A DNA stretch of 60,081 nt, taken from positions 1-60,081 of the forward strand of contig JASAON010001566.1 in assembly GCA_030849065.1 (NCBI GenBank). The letters run 5' to 3'. The translations under genes were made by a program, and so were the position numbers. Below the pieces are notes generated by a model. That model did no database searches and had not been told where the DNA came from. It was given only the letters and a program-made list of their open reading frames with translations. This DNA is from Jaenimonas drosophilae. Taxonomy: Eukaryota > Euglenozoa > Kinetoplastea > Trypanosomatida > Trypanosomatidae. Shown piece after piece: positions 1 to 8,628 of the stretch (positions are counted from its first letter, which is position 1; each line of letters begins with the position of its first letter).

Positions 1-2725
1 CACGCGCGCCACTTCACCGCCGATCCATGAGCCTCTTGTAAATCCTCTCCATGAGATATATCTCTTGCAAACGATCATCATCATCATCATCATCCTCACC
101 ACACACGCCATCATCTTGTTGTTGTTGTTGTTGTTGTTGTTGTGTTCCCGTGCTTTCACACACACACACACACACGCTTCTCCTTTCTCGACTATGTTTT
201 CGGTGTATCTTTACCTGCTCTACCCTTTCCATGACTGACTCATCCACACACACACACACACACACGCAAACACACAATGAAGCAAAAAAGAAAAAAAGAA
301 AAAAAAACAACAACACATACACATACACATATCGGCAGATTAGTGAGTGGATGCCTCATGTTCGTCATCTTGTGTCTCTTGATTTATTTCGTACATATAT
401 ATGATGTATGCCTTGCAAGAGAGGAACGTGTGCGCATACATGTTTTTTTTCTTTTCTTCTTTTGTTGTTGTTGTTGCTGTTGTTGTTGTTGTTTCTTGCG
501 CTGTCACGCGACGAAGGATGAAGGGATCTTCCATCTCCCATCAGCAACACCTCACACATGTGCGCACGTACGCTCACCCTTTTGATGGATGACCCCCCAA
601 AAAACTAAGATATGTTGTGCGTACATTGATCTCTTTCAGCGTCTCCCTCCTTCCCACTCTTCCTTCTTCCCCTCTCCACACGTCGTTCGTCCTCGCGCCA
701 TGAAAACACAAGAAACATTTTGTTGTTGCTGTTGCTGATTATATGATTGTTCTTGTGCTGGATGGGTCTGCTTCATCGCTGCACACAACCTTCTGACACT
801 TCTCTCTTTTGCATGTGTTTCCTCCTCTCAAGACGCCGTACCCATCTTAACAACAACAACAACAACAACAACAACAGTGAATGCTTGTTGTTGTTGTTGT
901 TCTTTGTGTGAAGATGTACGTGCTGAGGAGTGTGCATATGGCTCTACCCATTTCCCCTTCGTCGTTTTCTTCAACTGTAGCAATGCTGCATCTCTTTTTT
1001 TCTTCTTCATTTTTTCTTTCTCTTTTTGTTTTGTTGTTGTGGGTGAGATATCTGTGATTGTTGGCATACATTCGTGTGCTCGGCGTGGATGAATCTGATT
1101 CATCTCCTCACGAACAGTTGCTGTTGCTGTTGCTTGACTGCTGCTGCTGCCCTTTGTGTGCAGCTGGGACGTGTGCGCTCTCCACATGCAGCATCCACCA
1201 GTTTATCTGGTTCATCTTCATCTCGAGCCTCCGTACGTTTTCCCCCCTCCATATTTTTCGTGTTCTTGATTGTGTGTTGATGATGAAGGTACTTGTTGCT
1301 GATTTTCATTTTTCCCACATAAGTTTTTTCTGTTTTCTTTCTTCTTTTTGATGATTTTGTTGTTGCGATGTGCATGTGACGAAGTGTTGGTGCCATGGCG
1401 ATGAGATTCACATACAAAACCTCTTCTCCTACTCCTCCTCGACACACGTGCTCGTCTTTCTTTGCCCTCGATGATGGCACCTCTCGGTGATGGCTGTACG
1501 CACACGCACACAGAAACAGATATTTACACACACAAGTGCAACAGATCATTGCCAACATCATCCTGGGCCTGTTCGTGGAGCTCATGCGTGCGTCAGCGAT
1601 GGGGCTCTGCTTCTGCATGGATTTACAGCTCCTTGTTTGTTGGAGCCAACTACTTCTTCCCTCCCACTACCTTCACTGTTGTTGTTGTTCTGCTGTTTTC
1701 ATTTTTGTTTTCTTTTTTTCCTTTCTTTTACGTGTGTTGATACGCAATTTGTCATTCTGTTGCTACATGACGTCCAATCGTGCTCCATCATCGTCCTACT
1801 CCATCAAAACTAGCACCGTTGTTGCAACAATCTTGGAGATTCTCTCGATTTCGATGATGCACATCATCATGATCAAAGATGTTGTGTGCGATGCAAAGAG
1901 TTTGGCAAAAAAACAAAACAGCAACGACACGAAAAAAACAAAAAAAAGAAAGAGAAGAAAAAAGACAAACGATGTTCAGAACGACGCGGGATCATCATCA
2001 AGTCCCCCCTCCCCCCACACACACGATACGCGACGTACGTTCGTGCGCATCTTTCCCCCCTCCACTCCGTGTCTAAGTGCTGCTCTCGCAACTCCATTCG
2101 TGTTTAGAGCTACTCCACTTTTTTTTTTTCCCATTTTCACGTTTTTTTTTCTCTCTGCTACGCCAACGTGATGGATGATGATCGATGAAGGTACCCTTCA
2201 TGGCTGCCAGACGTCGAAGGATCATCATCTTCGCCATCCCTGCCAAACACACGTACGCACACATTTCTGCACGCACAACTTTTCACATGAGCTCTGTGTG
2301 CGTACGTGCTGTGGATGAGATTGACTAAACACACGTATTGCCTCTTTCTTTGTTTTTTTCTTTGTTTTTCGCAGCAACTGGCCGTGAATGTGTTGTGCTT
2401 CTGCCGCTGCTGCCTACTACTCAGCCTCTCTTTTTCTGATAAATGTTGTTCGTGCTCCACCACATCATTGTGCGTACGTCTGTACCAACTCTGGCTCAAT
2501 GCCACCATCATCATCATCATCACCATCATATCACTTATTGTTGTTGTTTTCACAGCCTACGCTAGAAGAATTAAGAACATCTTAGGAAACAACACGCCGT
2601 GAATACCTAGCCAACACACACACACACACACACCACAAGTCGCATATATTCTTGTTGTTGTTGTTGTACGCGTGCATCCATCTTCATTTTCACATTTGCA
2701 CTCCTTCACTTCTCCTCAGCGGGTG
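1..2725. other. gene-free, microsatellite-rich region
   Basis: I see no convincing gene here. The sequence is dominated by simple repeats: (ATC)n near 73-93, (TTG)n near 117-143, (CA)n near 160-175 and 245-265, (TTG/TTGCTG)n near 462-492, (AAC)n 849-876 followed by (TTG)n 884-900, and many poly-T or poly-pyrimidine runs. The open frames present on both strands translate mostly into Cys, Val, Gln, Thr or His homopolymers and show no domain. It could hold the 3' UTR of an upstream gene, or a transcription start or stop domain. This cannot be decided from sequence alone. Confidence 0.6.
2701..2719 (+). promoter_or_regulatory. putative trans-splice acceptor for NDUFS1
   Basis: A pyrimidine-rich tract ends in AG at 2718-2719, seven bases before the chosen ATG at 2726. 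This supports that ATG over the upstream in-frame one at 2672, which would lie before the splice site. Confidence 0.6.
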
Positions 2726-3610
2726 ATGAAGCGTTTGTGTGCCTCCATCGCGGAGGTGGCGCGCCGCCGTTCATGTGCCAACGCCACACATTTCTGCGTG
2801 CGCACGTTCAAGTCCGACGGCACCGCCTACAACAGCGACCTCACGGACACGGTCCACGGCAGCACACATCTCCACACCGGTGCGGTGAATCTCGCCGCGG
2901 AGCAGGTGGCTGCGGGCCAGTACGCCGAACACAAACCGCGCGCCATCATGTTCGTCAATAAGCGCCCCGTTGAGATCATCCCGCAGGAGGAGAATCTGCT
3001 CGAGGTGCTCGAGCGTGAAGGTGTGCGTGTGCCAAAGTTCTGCTACCACCCGCTCCTCTCCGTTGCCGGCAACTGCCGCATGTGTATGGTGCAGGTGGAT
3101 GGCACGCAGAACCTCGTTGTGGCGTGTGCCACCGTCGTACTTCCTGGCATGTCCATCATCACGGATAGCCGCCTCGTACGGGATGCACGTGAGGGCAATG
3201 TGGAGCTCATCCTCATCAATCATCCCAACGACTGCCCCATTTGCGAACAGGCCACCAACTGCGATTTGCAAAACGTGAGCATGACCTACGGCACAGACAT
3301 CCCACGCTACCGTGAAGACAAAAAGGCGGTTGAGGACTTTTACTTTGATCCCCAAACACGCGTTGTGCTGAATCGCTGCATTCACTGCACGCGTTGCATC
3401 CGCTTTCTGAACGAACACGCACAGGATTTTAACCTGGGCCACATTGGTCGCGGTGGATTGAGTGAGATCAGCACATTCCTGGATGAGCTGGAGGTGAAGA
3501 CGGACAACAACATGCCGGTGTCGCAGCTCTGCCCGGTGGGAAGCTTGTACGTGGGCGAGGCGGATGACAACAACGCATGCGCGGATGAGCTAGAGGCTGC
3601 AGCATCGTAG
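2726..3610 (+). CDS. NDUFS1: short NADH:ubiquinone oxidoreductase 75 kDa subunit (NDUFS1/NuoG type, Fe-S part only)
   Basis: A 294-residue protein corresponding to the iron-sulfur N-terminal part of the complex I 75 kDa subunit in the mitochondrial matrix arm, which relays electrons from the NADH module toward ubiquinone. The first ~25 residues are rich in Arg, Ala and Ser and look like a mitochondrial presequence. A 2Fe-2S ferredoxin domain follows with C106, C117, C120 and C134 (N1b). Next comes the His-ligated 4Fe-4S site H166, C170, C173, C179 (N5), then C218, C221, C224 and C269 (N4, ending in CPVGSL). Every ligand is present. The ~400-residue molybdopterin-oxidoreductase-like C-terminal domain of typical NDUFS1 (~700 aa) is absent: the frame stops about 25 residues after the last ligand, so the size matches HoxU-like proteins. 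The start at 2726 was chosen from the adjacent splice acceptor. Identity is firm; whether the missing domain is encoded elsewhere is unknown. Confidence 0.93.
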   Translation: MKRLCASIAEVARRRSCANATHFCVRTFKSDGTAYNSDLTDTVHGSTHLHTGAVNLAAEQVAAGQYAEHKPRAIMFVNKRPVEIIPQEENLLEVLEREGVRVPKFCYHPLLSVAGNCRMCMVQVDGTQNLVVACATVVLPGMSIITDSRLVRDAREGNVELILINHPNDCPICEQATNCDLQNVSMTYGTDIPRYREDKKAVEDFYFDPQTRVVLNRCIHCTRCIRFLNEHAQDFNLGHIGRGGLSEISTFLDELEVKTDNNMPVSQLCPVGSLYVGEADDNNACADELEAAAS

Positions 3611-4027
3611 AAGGATTGTTTTTGTGAGCGAGAAGTAGGTCTATGCTTGTTGTTGTTGTTGTTGTTTTCTGGTGGCCTGTGCTGATGGATCATCATGCCG
3701 ACGAATGATGGAATGGATGGTGATGATGAATGTTGTTGTTGTTGGTTGTGTAGTAGTGCGTAGGGTTATTATTTTTCGTAGGATCGTGTGTGTGTGTGGG
3801 GGGTGGTAGCCACACTAGGATTGGGTGTGCTCACGCACGTGGTGGCGAGTGTGAATGGGGGAGCACACAAACATGGACGCTGCATTTTCGTGTATTGATG
3901 AAGGGTCTTCCTTCTTGTTGTGCGATGGAGGAATACGTATCAGAGGTTTGTGTTTTTTGTGTGTGCATGAGCACTGCATCAGCATCAGCAACACCATGAA
4001 TAACAACTTTGCCATGGGATATACGCA

Positions 4028-4058
4028 TCTCTTCATCCTCTTCTTTGTTGTTGCGTAG
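4028..4058 (+). promoter_or_regulatory. putative trans-splice acceptor for DPH4
   Basis: A T/C-rich stretch ends in AG at 4057-4058. It would give a ~79-nt leader containing the CA repeat before the ATG at 4138. Confidence 0.45.
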
Positions 4059-4075
4059 ACGTTGGCCACCATCAC

Positions 4076-4078
<3 letters not shown>

Positions 4079-4112
<34 letters not shown>
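4079..4112. repeat. (CA)n dinucleotide microsatellite
   Basis: About 17 uninterrupted CA units immediately upstream of the DPH4 start codon. Confidence 0.95.
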
Positions 4113-4116
<4 letters not shown>

Positions 4117-4137
4117 ACACCTACACGTACTACACAC

Positions 4138-4746
4138 ATGTTGCAAACTAGCTGGCCGTTGGATGCGATGAGCCCCTTCGACGTGTTGGGGATTCAGCGC
4201 GATGCGGAGGTGGCTGAGATACGTCGCGCTTTTCATCGTCTTGCGCTCGAGACGCACCCCGATAAGTTGGCCACCACATTGACGAACAAACAAGCTTCTT
4301 CTTCATCCTCATCATCTTCATCATTCAAACCAACACTGCCCTTCTATCTTGTGCGTGCGGCAGCAGAGTTGCTCATGGACCCACTACAACGCCAGCAGTA
4401 CGTGCAGTGTGCCAGCCAAGACCTCATTCGCCGTGTTGGTGCCATTAGCGAGACGTACATGCTGGCCGAAGACTTTGATGAGATCCCACACACGCACAAC
4501 AACATCAACGCCGCGGTGCGCCTCTACCGACGTGAGTGCCGCTGTGGTGGCGAGTACGAAGTTGTCATATTTTCGCATGATGAACCACATGATACAATGG
4601 ATGATGTTGTTGCGGATGAGAAACAACAACAACAAGAAGAACCGTGGGTGGCTTTGGTTCAACGTGCGTCTGCGCACCAAACATCATCTTCTAACCGCAT
4701 CACCGAGTGCGATTGCTGCTCCTTGGTTGTGGAGGTACTGCTATGA
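4138..4746 (+). CDS. DPH4: diphthamide biosynthesis J-protein DPH4 (DNAJC24/Jjj3 type)
   Basis: A 202-residue protein with the two-domain layout of DPH4, the J-protein needed for the first step of diphthamide synthesis on elongation factor 2. An N-terminal J domain (about residues 12-90) carries the HPD tripeptide H40-P41-D42 that stimulates Hsp70. It is interrupted by a Ser-rich (TCA/TCT)n insert at about residues 53-62. A C-terminal DPH-type (CSL) zinc finger has Cys134-x-Cys136 in a CRCGG context and Cys191-x-x-Cys194 in a CxxCSL context, with a ~54-residue acidic and Gln-rich spacer between the halves. The start at 4138 was preferred because the 43 upstream in-frame codons read through the CA microsatellite. 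The J domain plus this finger makes the assignment specific. The long spacer and polySer insert are unusual and stem from local microsatellites. Confidence 0.88.
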   Translation: MLQTSWPLDAMSPFDVLGIQRDAEVAEIRRAFHRLALETHPDKLATTLTNKQASSSSSSSSSFKPTLPFYLVRAAAELLMDPLQRQQYVQCASQDLIRRVGAISETYMLAEDFDEIPHTHNNINAAVRLYRRECRCGGEYEVVIFSHDEPHDTMDDVVADEKQQQQEEPWVALVQRASAHQTSSSNRITECDCCSLVVEVLL

Positions 4747-4890
4747 TGAAGATGAAGATGAAGAACATCATCATCATTCACATAAGACACACATTGCTAC
4801 TCATACCTCCTTCTTGCTGTTGCTACGTCGTGGCACTGAATGTGTTGTGGCACACACATCACCAACACAATGATCTTCCATCAGCACCTA

Positions 4891-4928
4891 CCTTCCATAT
4901 CTTTTCTTTCTTCATGGGATCTTCGTAG
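4891..4928 (+). promoter_or_regulatory. putative trans-splice acceptor
   Basis: A pyrimidine-rich tract ends in AG at 4927-4928, eight bases before the ATG at 4937. This is the only clear acceptor in the 190-bp gap after DPH4. Confidence 0.5.
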
Positions 4929-4936
4929 CTCTACGC

Positions 4937-7855
4937 ATGCCTCTCCAGCGTGGCATGCGCGTGCGTGGAGGATGCAAAGGACGATCGCATATCTCCTCCT
5001 GGAAAACGTGTGTACGTGCGCCATGTATGCCACAACAAACATGCTCACCACAATTCTGGAGATGCCGCAGAGGCTTCTCTCTTGCTTCCACGTCAACGTG
5101 CCGGCCTCTTCACACAACCAGCGCGGCACACCAACGTTTTGATGGTGATGATGATGATGACGATCTCATGGACTATGAGAGCTTCATCCTCAATGCCACG
5201 AGCAACAACAGCGACAACCGTGTGGATGATGATGATGTTGTTGGTGATGAGAACACATCACCCACTGACCACAACACCAACCACATGAGTAGCGTGCAAC
5301 GCTACCTACTTCAGATTGAGGCAGCACTTCCCAACAACGCCGCCTTTCTACGCATGACGGAGGTGCTGCCCATGATTGATGTGGAGGCCATCAACAACGA
5401 TGTTGGTTCTGTTCTGGAACTGGTGCAACGCCACCCACAACGTTTTCTGTGTGAGCGACGAGATGATCAGCGATGGTACCTCCGTCGCCGACACGCGGAA
5501 GATATGCAACGACCAACAACAACAACAACTTCAGTGCCACCAACTTCATCGTTGCCAACATCTCTGGCGGATTGGTGTGTGGAGGAGGAGCTCGCACACA
5601 GCCTTCGTACGCTACTGCCTGAAAAACACACCGCACAGGATGCCAAATCATCCAGTGTTGATGCAACACAACATCGTTGTGTAGGTCTAAAGTTGGTGGC
5701 AACAACATCTTCCATGGCGGAATGCTGCAACAGCCCTGAGTTCTGGGCTCGTGTTGCAGAATCCATTCCTGCAACATCATCATCATCATCCATCATTCGC
5801 GTGGCGGAGCTGCGCCAGCATCTTCCCGATGATGTACGTGACGTACTTCGTTCTTCTGGAGGTGGTCTTGTTCGGCTCATTCATCAACACGCCGCCACCG
5901 CGTTGCAACACGTTGAGATCTCCTCCGATGGATGTTGGATGAGTGCCGTGGGTGTACTCTCGACGCATGGCGCAGAGCTCTTTACACCACACGCAACAAC
6001 AACAACAACAACAACAACACAAGATGGTGGCAGCAAAGATCCGGATTCGGGCTACGATGCGATGGAGTGGTGTCTTGGTGCTGCTCTCGACGAGGAGAAA
6101 ATGTTGGCGGATGATGATGGTGATGATGATGTGGCGGAGGAGTACGGCACAACATTGATGCCAACACACGAAGAGAGCGCATTTTATGGTGGGCCTCTGC
6201 CACCAAACACAACCTTGGATGCTTTCGATGAACTGGATCTCGCAAAGGTGGCAAATGCACCAACGATGCCACCTCCATCATCATTATCATCCGGAACTCC
6301 TGCCGCATCAACATCAGCACCACCACCACAACAACAACCACTCAGACGACGTAGACCTGCCATCCCGCAAAGCCCTGAGGAGCTCCTGGATCTGCACACG
6401 CGTGTGGCACAAGAACGTGGATGGATCATCCCGATGGAGCTCCTCGACTACCTCGTTGAGTGCGTGCCAACATTTTTTGTTCCGCTGCGCTCGTTGCGCT
6501 TGACCAACACGTTGGCCGTCCTCCTTGGCCCACGCAACGCCATGCCGCAGGTGTTGCGGATCTACCGCTACTTTTTTGATGTGGAGGTACGCACAGAGGC
6601 GTGCAAGGATGGTGGTGGTGATGATGATGATGATAATGGTCAAGATGAGGAACAACAACGTTGGGTGCGCTTGGCTGCCACATTTGCGCGCACACACGCA
6701 TATGCTGGAACCGCAGATAAGCACTACGCCCCATGGAAGCCTATTGCTGGTACCCCAACAACAACACCAACTACAACAACAACACCAACTACAACAACAA
6801 CACCAACTACTACTACTACAACAACAACATCATCTTCATCAGCAACAATGACGCGCAGGGCACCGCGACTGACGGCCAACACCGCCACCGCCGCACGCTT
6901 TGCTCCCTTCGTTGCCACCATACCAAGCCAGCAACAACACACTGGAGATGGTGCAAAAAAGAAGATGTTAATGAACCATGAGCAAGCTCAACGACGTACT
7001 CCCACATCTTCACCCCCAAACACAACAACAACAACATCATCATCAAGTGTGGCAGCAAACATGATGGATGAGGCGAACACCACCGATGAGGTGCTGAGGC
7101 AGCGCCGTCTCTGTGCGGGCCTCTCCTTCACGGAATGCGTGCCACTGCACCTAGCCGCACAACACTGCCAACTTAGCACCACTGACGTTGGGTTGCTGGT
7201 ACAACCAAACGCAACGTTGCAACGTACGCACGCAACAGTGCTCTCGTGGATAGAGCCACACGTGGGCCATTTGCTACGTTTGCGGCCGTTTTGGTTGGCT
7301 CCGTGGAGCACCGGTGATGCTCATGAGAGCGCACTTCCTCATGATTTTTTGGCGCTCTTGCGGCCCGTGTGGATGCCGTTGAGCCGTGTGATTGGCAAGC
7401 TGCCGCGAGAGGAACGCACGGTGCTTCTTCAACGTGCGCGAGAGGCTAGCAAAACAACATCATCATCATCTTCACCGGATGATGATGTGTGTGTGGCTGC
7501 CTACCTACAGCGTTTTGGACGATGTTGTTGGGTGGATGTGGAGGGCCACCGCATTCGTCGTTTCACCTCCGATCCTGATTTGGATGATGTGCATCATCTT
7601 TCCGCGTTGGTGCTTCATCAGGCCAACTCGCACCACTTTCAGCCCCTCAACGTTCTTCTTGATCGCATATCATCCGCCGTGTTGCCCATCAACTCACCCA
7701 CGCAGGGTCTCGTTCCCATGTTGCAATGTGCTGCCTCGTCGGAGCCAGAGATGCTGGAGCTCTTCCTCCGCCGACACAAGAAGTTGTTCGAGGTGCAAAA
7801 GGTGGATGGAAGGATGGAGCTGCGCCGAAAAACCACCTTCGTGGCATTTGCCTAG
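4937..7855 (+). CDS. large repeat protein, probably mitochondrial, with about six divergent winged-helix-like modules
   Basis: A 972-residue protein I cannot name. The first ~65 residues are rich in Arg, Ser and Thr and nearly free of acidic residues, like a mitochondrial presequence. After it I see about six loosely similar 60-100-residue modules, near residues 118-188, 249-338, 478-580, 728-790, 800-878 and 896-968. The recurring pattern is a helical stretch with a Leu-Pro turn, a second helix, a run such as LLxRHPxxF, and a two-stranded piece ending in basic residues (for example WYLRRR, MELRRK). The modules are separated by low-complexity Asp, Thr, Asn, Ser and Gln linkers that match GAT and ACA/CAA microsatellites. 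Such modular proteins without named domains are known among kinetoplastid mitochondrial RNA-processing factors. A role in mitochondrial RNA editing or stability is only a guess from the presequence and module style. Confidence 0.7.
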   Translation: MPLQRGMRVRGGCKGRSHISSWKTCVRAPCMPQQTCSPQFWRCRRGFSLASTSTCRPLHTTSAAHQRFDGDDDDDDLMDYESFILNATSNNSDNRVDDDDVVGDENTSPTDHNTNHMSSVQRYLLQIEAALPNNAAFLRMTEVLPMIDVEAINNDVGSVLELVQRHPQRFLCERRDDQRWYLRRRHAEDMQRPTTTTTSVPPTSSLPTSLADWCVEEELAHSLRTLLPEKHTAQDAKSSSVDATQHRCVGLKLVATTSSMAECCNSPEFWARVAESIPATSSSSSIIRVAELRQHLPDDVRDVLRSSGGGLVRLIHQHAATALQHVEISSDGCWMSAVGVLSTHGAELFTPHATTTTTTTTQDGGSKDPDSGYDAMEWCLGAALDEEKMLADDDGDDDVAEEYGTTLMPTHEESAFYGGPLPPNTTLDAFDELDLAKVANAPTMPPPSSLSSGTPAASTSAPPPQQQPLRRRRPAIPQSPEELLDLHTRVAQERGWIIPMELLDYLVECVPTFFVPLRSLRLTNTLAVLLGPRNAMPQVLRIYRYFFDVEVRTEACKDGGGDDDDDNGQDEEQQRWVRLAATFARTHAYAGTADKHYAPWKPIAGTPTTTPTTTTTPTTTTTPTTTTTTTTSSSSATMTRRAPRLTANTATAARFAPFVATIPSQQQHTGDGAKKKMLMNHEQAQRRTPTSSPPNTTTTTSSSSVAANMMDEANTTDEVLRQRRLCAGLSFTECVPLHLAAQHCQLSTTDVGLLVQPNATLQRTHATVLSWIEPHVGHLLRLRPFWLAPWSTGDAHESALPHDFLALLRPVWMPLSRVIGKLPREERTVLLQRAREASKTTSSSSSPDDDVCVAAYLQRFGRCCWVDVEGHRIRRFTSDPDLDDVHHLSALVLHQANSHHFQPLNVLLDRISSAVLPINSPTQGLVPMLQCAASSEPEMLELFLRRHKKLFEVQKVDGRMELRRKTTFVAFA
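6757..6843 (+). repeat. in-frame (ACA/ACT)n microsatellite encoding a Thr/Pro tract
   Basis: Repeats of about 21 bp (CCAACTACAACAACAACA-like) are tandemly arranged inside the preceding repeat-protein gene and encode PTTTTT-type units before a polySer stretch. The length is a multiple of three, so the frame stays open. Confidence 0.8.
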
Positions 7856-8628
7856 CTCCGCATATGTGCATGGCACAGACGTACACGCTCGCATGAAGGC
7901 GTGCTTATCTTCACAGATGTTGCGTGGCACACACACTCTCTCTCTCTCACACACACGTAGGCCAACATCACTACGCACCAACTACTACCCATCTCCTGCT
8001 GCCCTTCAGCACACAACACTCATGATGATGCCAATGGCACAACAACAACAATACCAACACGCACACACACTTCTTCTTCTTCTTCTTCACTCTCTCTGCA
8101 TCCAGTGAGCTAGTGCTCTCTTCTTCTGTACTCTCTCATTCATTTCCCCACACACAAACAACAACAACAACAACACACATACGTACGTGACTAAGCAACT
8201 GCACACGCACCTACGTTTTCACGCGCTGTCGTTGATTCCATCTTCGGTACGTGAAACCTCTCTTTCTTGCTTCTTTCTGTTTGGCCTATTCATCGCTGCC
8301 ACTGCCCCCACACACACGCTTGCGCTGACTCATCTCACACGGAAACAAAAAAAGAAAATAGATCCGCGACATCAACTCACATCACGTGTGTGTGTGTCTG
8401 TGGCTCGCCTCTACTTCCGTGTTTCCGAACAACAACATCCTTTGCACGCACACTTCATCATCACCAACAACAACAACACTCGCCGCAGAAACTAGTTGTT
8501 GTTGTTGTTTTTCTTGCAATCGTTGAAGTAGTTTTATCCCTTTTCGCGTCAGCCAACAACAACACCAGCACCAACACCATCTTCCTGCATTTGTACCGCC
8601 ACGCACACGTACACACACATCATCCACG
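7856..8628. other. intergenic region
   Basis: Presumed 3' UTR of the repeat protein and 5' UTR of the H+-ATPase. It contains CT-rich and (CTT)n stretches, (AAC)n at about 8157-8176 and again near 8468-8478, and (TTG)n near 8496-8508. No gene is seen. Confidence 0.6.
8532..8552 (+). promoter_or_regulatory. putative trans-splice acceptor for the H+-ATPase
   Basis: A T/C-rich stretch ends in AG at 8551-8552, giving a leader of about 76 nt. Confidence 0.5.

Larger units (their letters stand above)
3611..4137. other. intergenic region with (TTG)n and (CA)n tracts
   Basis: Presumed 3' UTR of NDUFS1 and 5' UTR of DPH4. It contains (TTG)n at about 3647-3666 and a pure (CA)n run at 4079-4112 that would lie in the DPH4 leader. 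No gene is seen. Confidence 0.6.

Noticed and set aside
1536..2171. 211-codon + frame in the first gap
   Set aside because: The translation is mostly pyrimidine-tract Phe/Leu/Ser/Cys and Lys/Arg from A-rich runs; no domain is seen.
4009..4137. Extended N terminus of DPH4
   Set aside because: It translates the CA microsatellite into a His/Thr run and lies largely after the likely acceptor; the family start is at 4138.
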